The notes beneath the pieces were generated by a model, which did no database searches, was not told the DNA's origin, and saw only the letters and a program-made list of their open reading frames with translations. Of a stretch of 64,000 nt of DNA, positions 1 through 9,890 are shown in pieces. Within the stretch, counting starts at the first letter, position 1; every line of letters starts with the position of its first letter. Source of the stretch: Rugalucina vietnamica. Lineage: Eukaryota; Mollusca; Bivalvia; Lucinida; Lucinidae. The stretch spans positions 27,314,956 through 27,378,955 of the forward strand of contig OZ024879.1 in NCBI GenBank assembly GCA_964017185.1. Direction: 5' to 3'. The translations under genes and the position numbers were made by a program.

Positions 1-165
1 CACCTATCGAGGAAATAGCTGTACATTCGGCTTACGATATGTTTGCATGACATTAGTACCTGATTGCCCTGATTGTTAATTTAGTTTTTCCCATCTCGGT
101 TTTTGGAGTGGGATTTTTCTTTTCTGATTGCGCCTTTTCCTGATCTTTGCCTACTTGTACCCTTT
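1..165 (+). mobile_element. Penelope-like element, 3' end fragment
   Basis: The 3'-terminal untranslated region of the Penelope-like family whose longest copy is at 50477-53046. It matches 18270-18420 directly and the complement of 9940-10090, ending in the shared terminus CTTGCCTACTTGTACC-like text followed by a T run. The rest of this copy lies left of the window. No coding sequence remains here. Confidence 0.8.
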
Positions 166-939
166 TTAAACACCTTCCATCCTGGACAGTAAACTTTAAC
201 TTTAAGCAGCTTTGTAGAGCATAATCTTGCAATAGCCCAGCAGAGATTTTTTATTTCTGCATTCAGATTGTATTTTGTTGTCATTTAATATCTTGTGGAC
301 CACGTAAACTCACACCAAGCCTTAACTTTCTGATTTCCCCCATATATTTGCATATTAAAGTGACCAGATGATTCTAAACTGTGTTTTCTTGATATATTCT
401 TAGGCGCCGAGGCCATTGAACCACTTTGCAACATTTCTTCTCTGTCATTATACTGGTACATTACCATACTGGTAACATGCTTACCAAACCATCAAATGTA
501 CACTCGGAAAAGTCAATGCATCAATGGCGGACTGGGTAATATAAATAATGGTATAAATACACTGCGTTTCTTTCACTGACATCTTGTGCAAATGAACTGA
601 TAATCCTTTGAAGGTCATGATAGCTTATGCATAAACCTAAATTGTTCAAAATTATTGTTTTATGATAGACATACACAGATAGTCTACTGTGCTGGGGTAT
701 TCTAAAATAAACTCATTTTTTGCCTATTTCGTCGTTATTTTACACGTTACATCAATTGTATGCGGTATTATGGATAAAGATTGCAAAAGCCTAATTGAAA
801 TATATTTTGCATATTTTCATGCGCTTTCTTAAATGCGGTGAAAAGATGGAATTTTCAATAAATTTGAAATCATGTTTCTATTAAACTACCTGTCTGTACC
901 TCTTTACCTGTAAAAAGGGTGTGACTTGTTGACAATTGT
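166..939. other. No gene seen; AT-rich
   Basis: Only short open frames without recognisable domains. No repeat shared with the rest of the window was seen between the Penelope-like tail and the foldback repeat at 940. Confidence 0.6.
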
Positions 940-1441
940 ATATTCTAACACACCCTTTCTATAGAAGCCAATCGTAAAGTGCAGTGATACATTGAGGTAT
1001 AAATCACTGGGCGGGTTAGCGTGACGTTACTTTGCGCCGTTTCGACGCCATTTTGATTAAATAATGACGTCAGCTATCCCATAAGTCATGTTACCTTGAC
1101 GTTAGACGGTGTAACGTCATTTCAACGCGTTCAAAACGTATCAAACATATGTAAACATTTGCGGTACAGTCAAACGTTTGGTGGGATTTCTTCAGTGCAA
1201 TGGTGGAAAAGTAAAAAAAAACTGAAGGTATAAAATGATTTTATTCCATTTATTGTGTGTTAGAATCGAAATAGATCAGCTCTAGTGCGTGAATTGTTGA
1301 ATAATATATCACTGTTTGTCGGTCAGTTGTACGCAGATAAATCACTCGCGCTGCGCGCTTGTGATTTGCTCTGCTTTACAACTGACCTCCAAACAGTGAT
1401 ATATTACTCAACAAATCACTACTAGAGCTGGTCTATTTCTT
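940..1441 (-). repeat. Family B foldback repeat, copy 1 (inverted)
   Basis: Same ~480-bp unit as 14711-15187 and 22815-23212, in the opposite orientation. One end is an almost self-complementary ~170-bp hairpin (about 1271-1441) with arms starting AAATAGATCAGCTCTAG. The rest, about 300 bp, is bounded by inverted ATTCTAACACAC motifs and contains a TGACGTCAGC site. Non-coding. The three copies and inverted ends fit a non-autonomous DNA transposon (MITE/foldback). Confidence 0.75.
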
Positions 1442-1464
1442 AATTAAAGGTTTACTGCTACCTA

Positions 1465-2040
1465 TATAGAGGATATTTGCTTTTTTGAGGTGAATACCAA
1501 ATATATTTCATCGAGTGAGTTGAAAACATCAGAATTTTCACGAGTGCGCAGCACGAGTGAAAATTTTTATGTTTTCAACCCACGAGATGAAATATATTTG
1601 GTATTCACCGAAAAAAAGCAAATTTTCTTTTTATTTTATACAATACACAGGCATTTTCCAATTCACAAGGCAGGCGGTGAAAATGCAAAAAACAAAAATT
1701 TTTGAAAACATAAGTAATTTTGGTACCACATTGTTCCTTACGTTCTAACTAAGAAAATGAATACCCACACTTTATGTTTTCATTCATAAATAACGGAGTT
1801 ATAGGCGTTTGAATTTCTGAAGTGAGACTTATCTAATGACGTCAAGTAAATGGAAACGTCAGAAGTAATCCAAAAAATCTGACGTCATTACAGTGAAGAT
1901 ATAGGCTGATATCAGTCACTAGTGACTTTTGATATCAGTGAGATTTGATATCAGTGAAATTTCATATCAATGAAAATACCAATTTTATCAAGTTTTGATA
2001 TACATTGGTTTTCACTGTCAAGTATAAAATAAATTGTATA
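1465..2040 (+). repeat. Family C foldback repeat, copy 1
   Basis: Matches the complement of 35810-36364. It starts with a hairpin (about 1490-1610) whose arms read GAATACCAAATATATTTCAT and its complement, joined by a loop near GTGCGCAGCACGAG. Downstream are two TGACGTCA-type sites (near 1838 and 1881) and short GATATCAGTGA repeats near 1905-1975. Open frames across the hairpin are by-products of the palindrome. Confidence 0.7.
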
Positions 2041-2254
2041 CTAACCCAACATTATATTATCACGCATTCGGAATCAGTTAGCCCAGTGAAACTCTTGTTT
2101 ACCCACAATAATACTTGTTTATCAGTTTTGTTTGTTTGATTTGTGGCCTAGCGTCCCAGTTAACAGCTATGGTCATGTCAGTACGTTTCCTCCATTTTAT
2201 GGAACTTCTTCATAACATTTAAGAGTGTCATGGCACTTCAAAATGCGCTTGAAA

Positions 2255-2425
2255 GTATAACCACCCATGTTCAATGACATGTATACCCCCTAGAACCCCG
2301 ATTTGATAAAGTAAAACTGAGGTATACAGGGGTGAACCTATTTTTCTTATTTTTGCTCCAAAACATAGATTGTGGGTACTCGTTTGAACCGCCTTGGTGA
2401 GGTGACGCGGTTCTAAACTGAACCA
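2255..2425 (+). repeat. Family D MITE-like repeat, copy 1
   Basis: Shares AAAACATAGATTGTGGGTAC and the following CTCGTT(A/T)GAACCGCC with 30150-30290 and 37345-37530. In the 37-kb copy this is one arm of a palindrome; here the second arm is degraded (near 2400-2420). Non-coding. Confidence 0.6.
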
Positions 2426-3002
2426 CTTTTCCTGGGCATGTGGATGGTTTAAACTGAACTACTTTTCCTGGGCAGACATGAGCGATTAACCATTAATCAC
2501 AGATGATCTGCATTTTTTTTGGCGTAGGCGAAAAAAATGAGGTGAGTTTATTAATGAGAAAGATGATGAGCCATTCCGTAGTTTCATCATGTTGCGGCTC
2601 AACTGTATGTGGTGGCTCATTGACACTACATCGCTAAACGTGTTCTTAGCATTCTTGTATAATACTGGTAAAAGAAGGAGTTTATCAGGTGCACAATGAC
2701 TACTAAAAAATTTTCTTATATCATGTGTTACTTTCTCAATAAGAAATTTTAAATTACAGTCGATCGATCTTTTGATGGCTGATTTGGGGTTTAACATCCA
2801 CCAACCGCTAAGGTGATATTTAAAAGGACTAGAGAAGCCTTGGATCTAAACCTTGACCATGTAATGCCATATTCTAACATTTGGCTACATCCCGACATGA
2901 CATAGGTATCGACCGAGACTTTAACCCACATGTCAAAAATAAATGTTGGGGGAGGGGTGGTCATTTCGACAAATAAAGGAAGTAGACATATTTTACAATC
3001 TG
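2426..3002. other. No gene seen
   Basis: Contains a short local direct repeat (ACTTTTCCTGGGCA at about 2425 and 2461). The minus-strand open frames of about 100 codons have no recognisable motif and are probably chance. Confidence 0.5.
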
Positions 3003-3112
3003 TTAAGAGAAAACAAAGGTGCTGAATCAGCTGTGCATTTACCGCACAGCTGATTGTAACTGCACAGCTGATCGGCGCCATGCAGATTGTTTGTTTTCTG
3101 GTGCGGTGGCTC
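3003..3112 (-). mobile_element. MITE-A, partial copy
   Basis: Right end of the MITE-A family (complete copies at 25449, 30386, 36700, 40578 and 60673). It keeps the internal self-complementary CAGCTGAT segment and the diverged terminal inverted repeat ending GCGGTGGCTC. The other half is missing. Confidence 0.65.
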
Positions 3113-3724
3113 ATGTTGGTTGCTCATTGGAACCAGACTACTTCTTGCATCTTTAGCTGGAAACATCAACAAAATATGACACTTATAGTATATGATTTAT
3201 AAGCGACTATCGGCTGTATTCTCAACCTACACTCGAGGCATACTCCACTCATACTCATTCAGATAATCTGATCAGTCACTCGTGTGAGCGCATAACTGTT
3301 CGATTTGGTATGCACATGTCCCACTCACACTCAAACTCAACTCAAATTTCGAGTGAACGTTGAGTGAAGGCGACACCTCCCTCGAGCGCTACTCGAAAAT
3401 TTTCGGACCCTTATTTCGTCACATTTTCTTCGAAAAAGCCCAATAATAGCAGATTACATACATCACCCGGACCAAGCTTTACGCTCGGGACAAATCTTTT
3501 CTTGAGAGGGGTCGCGAATTCTAGAACAGATTTCGATTTTCCCAAGGCATGTCATTTGCGACTATTTTGAATATGTATATATGTAAAGCAATGATCCATA
3601 TTTTAGGTGAGTGGTCAACATTGTACATCCAGATACAGACAAATTTGAGCCTTTGTGCTAGATATCGCTGTCAGACTCACCCCCTCCACCTTACGCACAC
3701 CCATCTACTCACCTACCCATTCCC

Positions 3725-3776
<52 letters not shown>

Positions 3777-4261
3777 GACAAATATAACAACAAACAAACA
3801 GATCGAGAGAGAAGAGAGAGAGAGAGAGACTTACTGCAGTGACATGTCTTTAATTTGCTTTACTTATTCTTGATACAAAAGTGGTTTGCAGTGAAGGTTG
3901 GATTTTTAATGTTTTTCAGTATAGAGATTATTACCTGTCACACAGTATTAATTATATTCATTGAGATTATTCATGGGTAAAATAGTAGTAAAATTAAAGA
4001 AGTTCCATCACATTTCCAAGAGACTGGGGCTATAGGTTCAGCACCATTTAAAGCCAAATTAAAAGACTAGTTAGGCTTTTGATGTTTATATTCACAGGCA
4101 TAATTTTGTTGTGAAATATTTATTGTACAAAATTTAAAAAAAGAAAAATCAAGGTTATTTTCAACCCTAATAGTATAATAACATGTTGGGGTGTCTTGAT
4201 AGCAGTTTATATTATATATAGTATAGCAAATGATATATTTTGAGCAAGGTTCGGTATTCTC
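3113..4261. other. No gene seen; includes (GA)n at 3728-3773
   Basis: Low-complexity sequence with a 46-bp GA dinucleotide run and a degenerate GA tract after it. These tracts generate repetitive open frames that are not genes. Confidence 0.6.
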
Positions 4262-4606
4262 TCATTTAATGCTAATACTGGAACCTGAACTGTTTTCTGC
4301 ATTTTCTTGTAGTTTAACTCTTCCACTTTCTATGACTTTATCTGAAATATCAATATTTTCATTCAGAATAAAAGCTACTAGGTTGTACAGACTATTAGGA
4401 ATCAGGTTTTCTGCTTGTTTATAGTCCACTGACCACGTATCAGAGTATTCACCTTTATCATCACTTTTTATTTGCTTCAAGTCACTCTTCAGTCTGACTG
4501 AAGCTTCAAACATAATTTTATTCATTCTTTCGGTATTTTCTACACTTTTATCAACACCGTGTCCATCAGTATAAGGGGTGTCCGAGTCATGCTTGAAATA
4601 ACTCAA
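4262..4606 (-). CDS. Unrecognised ORF, possible gene or exon fragment
   Basis: A 114-codon open frame, acidic and serine-rich at both ends. The middle reads WSVDYKQAENLIPNSLYNLV, which has the amphipathic look of real protein. I recognise a general resemblance to fragments common in invertebrate uncharacterised proteins but cannot name a family. No flanking exon was identified. The start lies within a repeat shared with 14065-14200, so the 5' part may be fortuitous. It could be the relic of a captured exon. Confidence 0.35.
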   Translation of the reverse strand: MSYFKHDSDTPYTDGHGVDKSVENTERMNKIMFEASVRLKSDLKQIKSDDKGEYSDTWSVDYKQAENLIPNSLYNLVAFILNENIDISDKVIESGRVKLQENAENSSGSSISIK

Positions 4607-4712
4607 TAACTTATGATAATTACATGATGTTTAATCGTATGGTATGATAATAAGACACGAATAAAGAAACTTAGTTAATGACCGCGACGTTACAGCTTGG
4701 GTAAAGTCCTGA
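4600..4712 (+). repeat. Dispersed repeat shared with 14065-14200
   Basis: Both copies share CATGATGTTTAAT, GATAATAAGACA, GAATAAAG(A/T)AACTTAG and GTTACAGCTTGGGTAAAGTC in the same order. Non-coding and of unknown class. Confidence 0.7.
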
Positions 4713-6632
4713 AAGCCATCTTAACTAAAGGTCATCGTAAGTCATTTTACTTCTGTATCAAAGCAGCAACACAGATCTCGCGAATGTAACCCTTTAATAT
4801 GGTTGAGATTCCCACACCAAGATGACAAAGTTAGACACCTTTATCTTTGATAGTCTAAGATTTATAGCATTCCAGAATTTTTCTTAAGATCACCTTAAGC
4901 TTAAGATGGCTTTGAGTTACCAACCCCAGTATTATAATATAAAAGTATATTACATATCTCCCCTTCTTTAACAAAGAGAAATCATTTAAAATTTAAGCAT
5001 AACCGATTGCTCCTGAACCAAGCCGAATATTCAAAATTAAACATGATTCTCAAGTAGCATCTGTTGCTATCAAAGGAGTGTTGACTATATGACCTGTATA
5101 TGCCTATACTTTAGCGGCCCATAACACTGATATTAAGCTTCAGATGCTAATCCTGTAAACTGAGGACAATAGTTCCATGTCTTATGAAGAGATATGTGTT
5201 AAGATATTTACAAATTCTGTCATCATTTTGTAGAAATTTAGGTTTCCATGGGGTTGGGGGGGGGGGGGGGGGGCAAAATTTCATGACTACAAAAAGGTAG
5301 AAATTTTGTTTTTTCTTGCATGGTGACGATTGTTGTTATTAATGTTTGTATTTTAGAGCATTCAGTCCATAGAAACATGCATGAATCATGTAAGAATTCA
5401 CAGAAAATGTTTAAATATTTCCAGTATGAAATATTGTTAGGAAAACTTTTAGGAGGTACCTGTATAGCACATCTGCATAGTGAATATTAGATTACCATAT
5501 ATACTCTACAAATAAAAGTTGCAAAAAGTGCCGTTTCCCATCTGGAATCAGTAAAAACTCATTAAGAAGTTAAAACGCTATGTGGCTTGAGAAGCATGTT
5601 ATTGCAACAAATTTGTTTTACATTCATCATGTACAATTGAATTCTTGTGGCCAAATATGTATGATAAATTCTACCTAGTTGGTCATGGCTAGTGTAGCGT
5701 AACAGACATTTACACCAGCTACACTAACACGGCTACCTATCTCCATAATTCAACAATAAAATGCATCTTCAAAAGGTCAAGCATCAAATGCACCAAAAAT
5801 AGATTAATTGGACTGCACACACCATATGCTAGCCAAACCCATTAAAGTATTGAGTAAAAACCATGAACTAGTAAAATCAGATCTGAAAACCTGCCCTCAC
5901 AGTATGGAAATAATAAAACAGAGATACAAATGCTATAGTTTAGAGGCCGTGCAAAAAAGGGAATATTTGTACAGTGTGTCTCCAAACTTTTGTAACACAA
6001 AATGATTGTGGCAATTAATGCTCGTTGCTCAAATGATGAAAGTTGATTCTGCAGCATCCGGTTTCAAGTTAATAGCATTCCCAATAGTGCATATTATGAC
6101 CATGTTATACTATTTCATTTTTCATTACTTATAATATGTTAGCTTTGCTTGAATGAGTAGCTATAACTGTTTGTAATATTTGGGCTCTGGGTTTTGGGCT
6201 CTACAGTATCGTTCACCCCAAAGAACCAACACGCAACTTTCATATATTGTGTAATACATGGCAGCACATATGCATGCAAAAGCTTTTGTTGGTTCTCGGG
6301 GGGGGGGAACAATACTCTATAAAACTTTTTCTTAATTACTATATATTTCATACAAAAAATGATTGTTCTAGCCGAAAATCCAGATCCTGTGGCACGAAAC
6401 ATGGAAAAAAAAATATGTTATCCAGTAGTGCATTATTCAGGGATGTTAACCTGTGCATAAGAAGACAGATGGCCAGCTTTTTGTTTTTCCAAAAACCATA
6501 GGCATTTCTAAATAGAAATAGTCAATGCTTCTTTGTGATATGTCACTAGCAAAATACATTTGCCAAAATTCAATGTCATTATTAACAGTTTACAGTTTTC
6601 AATTCAATCCCTTTTCTATAAAAATGATGTGA
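4713..6632. other. No gene seen; G18 run at 5256-5273
   Basis: AT-rich sequence without a recognisable gene. Holds an uninterrupted run of 18 G preceded by GGGGTT and a shorter G run near 6298-6307. Both could form G-quadruplexes and are prone to sequencing error. The open frames of 60-90 codons show no domain. Confidence 0.55.
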
Positions 6633-7750
6633 TTACTGTACCTCGTCAAACTGTCTTTCTTTTAGTCTCACCTCATGCTTGTCATCTAGTGTTTCAAAAA
6701 TACATCTCAACCTTGCCTGCAAATCACGACACAGCTCCAATAAATCTTCAACTTCATCCCTAAGCCATGATACATGTATTCTGCTAATATAATGCATGTC
6801 TCCACTTTTCAAGCGTCCGTGATTTCTTCTATATTTGTTGATGAATATTTTGTCTTGCATACCATTGTCTTTGTGGTCGCGGTTTTCACTTTCTTCTGTT
6901 TTAGTGTCGGTCTTCAGTTCATTCAAATCAGATACAGCACAATTAATAAATTCTTCAGCAGCTGAAATATGTCTTCTTCTATTCCCACTTGCCTGTATCC
7001 TCCGTTTCATGTCAATAATTTCTGTCTTCTGTTGATGTATGATACTGCGAAGCTCACCTATCGTATGTTGGCATTTGCTCCATTCTTCCATATATTTGTT
7101 TAGTAAGTTTCTCCTTAAACTTTGTATTCTCTGCTTTTGTCTCGGCAAGTTCTGATTTTAAATGTATCATATCTTCTTGCATTGCATTTATCTGCTCGAA
7201 TGACGCAATATTCTTTACTTGTATCGCAGTATTCTCTAGAGCTCTTTGGCCATTTGATAGGTGATTTCCGTCCAAATTTGCTTTGCTTTCTCGGGATTCA
7301 CATGTATGTATTTCCATTCTTTCTGACTCCTTTAGATACCTTGCTTCTTGTAGATGACTTGATAATTTCATATGCTCGGCAAGCCTTGCCTCGAATTCTT
7401 CCTCTGCACCTTCATCGCTGCCCTCTACCTCAATGTCATCTTTTGTCAAATCCTTTTTCCAACAGTTCTGCTCCTCTTGCTTGCATTTAACACCTCTGAT
7501 ATCTATGCGCTTGTCGGTTTTTTGATTTACATACAAATGCGAAACGATTGTATTTCTTGCAGCTATAGCATCTTTTGCAATACGCTGGACAAAATTTATC
7601 CTTTGGATGAGCGCATGTCAATCCACAATATATACAAGTATGCATCTTGTTTCTACTCTTTCTTGCAATGTCTCTGTGCATGAGTCTCTCATACACTGTG
7701 CTTTTGACACTATTCTGCTTTTCAGCTTTGCTTAATCTAAAATGATTTGC
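6633..7750 (-). pseudogene. Decayed gag-type zinc-knuckle plus coiled-coil ORF
   Basis: Read on the minus strand, the region starts (about 7690-7500) with a cysteine/histidine segment of the Ty3/gypsy-type gag pattern C-x2-CG ... HP ... CPA ... C-x2-C ... FA-x-VC. The spacing equals that of the gag ORF at 26578-27579. It continues into a long acidic, heptad-like coiled-coil region (about 7536-6633). The frame changes twice, near 7530 and near 7100, so no single ORF spans it. The N-terminal gag domain and LTRs were not found. It is best read as a relic of an element related to the gag-only LTR element at 26247-28134. A degenerate host gene of retroviral-gag origin is possible but less likely given the two breaks. 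Confidence 0.6.
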
Positions 7751-7997
7751 TCACTACTGCATTCAGTTTTGCTGTTTTTGTTTTCTGTGAGCGTTCTCCT
7801 GCTTTGAATTCCGTTTTCTACCTTAGCTTGCGTGTTGTACCAGAAATCTTCTGAATTATCTACCAGCTTGTTTTATTCAAAGTCTCTCTCGTTCAATGAA
7901 TAAGCTACTTATCTGGCTTCTTCTTGTCTGTAGTTTGCTTGTATCTGTGTTGTCTCTTTGCTTCTATCTGCGTTCTGTTTATTATATATTTGCCGGT

Positions 7998-8613
7998 CGC
8001 TCCCTCATGCGGAACCGTAAAACCCGGTCAAAAGAGGTGCCACCTGTTTGCCGTGGGTGGATACCCGTAAGCCGGAGAAGAAGATCCTGGAGGTTGAGGA
8101 CAGGCCAGAGATCTTCACCTGTCTCAACACGCCTCTTTGGCCTCGGATTCGGTGTAAACGGGAGGCCGTGGAGGCTCGACACGGTCAATCGGCTGCCATG
8201 CCTTGCCCTGAGATCTCTTCTTCCTTCTAACTTTTTCAGTATCAAATGATACGCAACCGTGTTCCAAATTTCTTCATTTAATCATCCTTTTCCCTATATC
8301 TCAGAAGGCGGTGGTTTAAGGGTCAATCGACGGGCTTGTTTTTCGGTATTTCTGGGTTACTTGGGTCTAGGTTGAGAGGCAGGGTAGGTACAACGTCTGA
8401 ATGTTATTTCGGTTTTCTGTATTAGACATCTGACTTAATATTCATTTGTTGTTAAAGCTTGGGTAGTCTGAAGTACTTTGGAATCTTGCACGGCGAGTAT
8501 GACGGGTATGTAGCTTTGGCGCTGGAAACTGGAGAGCCGTTTCCGTATAGCGTCCCCTTGTAGGGCTCCAAGGAGGGTGAAGCGCATAGCCGTCGAGACT
8601 TAAAACTAAAAAA
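7998..8613 (+). other. Probable 5' UTR/internal promoter region of the I/Nimb-like LINE
   Basis: GC-richer than its surroundings and immediately upstream of ORF1. It holds short segments such as GGAAACTGGAGAGCCG and AGGGCTCCAAGGAGGGTGAAG near 8525-8580. LINEs of this type carry their promoter inside the 5' UTR. The 5' boundary is a guess; no target-site duplication was confirmed. Confidence 0.5.
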
Positions 8614-9828
8614 ATGGATTCAATTGCACACAAACGACAACGACCGGACTCCGACGACGATATAGACGCTTCGACACTGTTTAGAGCACAAGAAAATTTT
8701 CCAAAGTTTATTATTATTGAGTCAACAAACAAAGAAACACAAGTTACATCACTGTCACCTTTCGTTATTGAGAAACAAATTGAATCTATGATAGGCACAC
8801 CAAAATCTGTGAAGAAATTAAAAAACGGAACATTGTTAGTAGAAACAACAAGGAAAATGCAAACAGATATTCTTTTAAAATCAAAAAAGTTCTTCAATCT
8901 ACCAGTACAGGTTAAACCACACAAAACTCTAAACTCTTCCAAAGGCATAATCAGAGACAGAAATCTCAAAGGAGAATCGGAAAAGAGCATACTCGAGTAC
9001 TTGGAAAATCAAGGTGTTACAGCAGTAAAACGCTTCACAGTTAAAAAAGGACAAGACACGAATACACTTCTTTTAACATTTGACTCAGTTGAACCACCTA
9101 AATCTCTGAAAATCTTTTATCAAATTATTCCTGTCGATCTGTACATACCAAATCCTTTGAGATGCTTTAACTGTCAGAAATTTGGACACCATGAGGACAA
9201 ATGCCCAGTTGACCCCGGGTCAGTCTGTGAAAGATGTGGTATGGGAAACCATGACCATCATACAAATCACTGCAAAAACCCCACAAAATGTGTCAACTGT
9301 GGCGGAGCGCATCTATCACGGTCAAATGAATGCGAAACATGGAAGAAGGAAAAAGAAATCATGCGATTGAAGATAACAAAGAACTTGACATATCTTGAAG
9401 CTCGAAAACAACTTGAACAGAAGCCTGAATTTAGTTTCTCACATACAGTCAAATCACTTGCTGCCAAACCAGAAACCAAAACAGCTGCTACACAATACAG
9501 TGTCGAAGACTGTAAGATTACAGAGAGTTCAAAAGTTCTCATTGCGAGGAAACCAAACAGAAACAATAATTCTCAAAATCAGAACGTAACATCAAGCAAA
9601 TCTCTGTCAGAACAAGCCAAAGTTAGTTCAAAACCAAACCAACCTAGTACAAACGCAAAACCACATTCTGCATCCAGTAGGGTGCAGAAGGGATCAGATG
9701 ATCCCGTCCAACAGTATAATAAATTTGGAGCTCTGGCTAATGACGATGCCATGGAGATGGACGAGGTTGTCTCGCGCCCTGGTTCCCGTGGCCATCGTCC
9801 TCGGTCACCAATCACAGCTCCAAAGTAA
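8614..9828 (+). CDS. LINE ORF1, gag-like nucleic-acid-binding protein (I/Jockey-type)
   Basis: Intact 404-residue ORF. Residues ~184-245 carry three CCHC-type zinc knuckles (CFNCQKFGHHEDKC, then CERCG..H....C, then CVNCGGAH.....C). They are followed by the W-K-KEKEIMRLK ... TYLEARKQ segment typical of ORF1 in I- and Jockey-clade non-LTR retrotransposons. The N-terminal ~170 residues have the fold-like pattern of these proteins, and the C-terminus is a low-complexity Ser/Asn/Lys tail. In the family, ORF1 coats LINE RNA and helps target-primed reverse transcription. ORF2 begins about 60 bases after the stop. The ORF is undamaged although ORF2 is broken, so this copy may supply ORF1 protein but cannot move alone. 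Start: first ATG after the UTR, preceded by an A-rich stretch. Confidence 0.85.
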   Translation: MDSIAHKRQRPDSDDDIDASTLFRAQENFPKFIIIESTNKETQVTSLSPFVIEKQIESMIGTPKSVKKLKNGTLLVETTRKMQTDILLKSKKFFNLPVQVKPHKTLNSSKGIIRDRNLKGESEKSILEYLENQGVTAVKRFTVKKGQDTNTLLLTFDSVEPPKSLKIFYQIIPVDLYIPNPLRCFNCQKFGHHEDKCPVDPGSVCERCGMGNHDHHTNHCKNPTKCVNCGGAHLSRSNECETWKKEKEIMRLKITKNLTYLEARKQLEQKPEFSFSHTVKSLAAKPETKTAATQYSVEDCKITESSKVLIARKPNRNNNSQNQNVTSSKSLSEQAKVSSKPNQPSTNAKPHSASSRVQKGSDDPVQQYNKFGALANDDAMEMDEVVSRPGSRGHRPRSPITAPK

Positions 9829-9890
9829 AAGTTTTCAGTCTACATTTAAACAAAAGGTCACGCATTTAAATCTCCTCTCTAAATTATTTA

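Noticed and set aside
3549-3873. ORFs rich in Arg/Glu
   Set aside because: Produced by the GA microsatellite.
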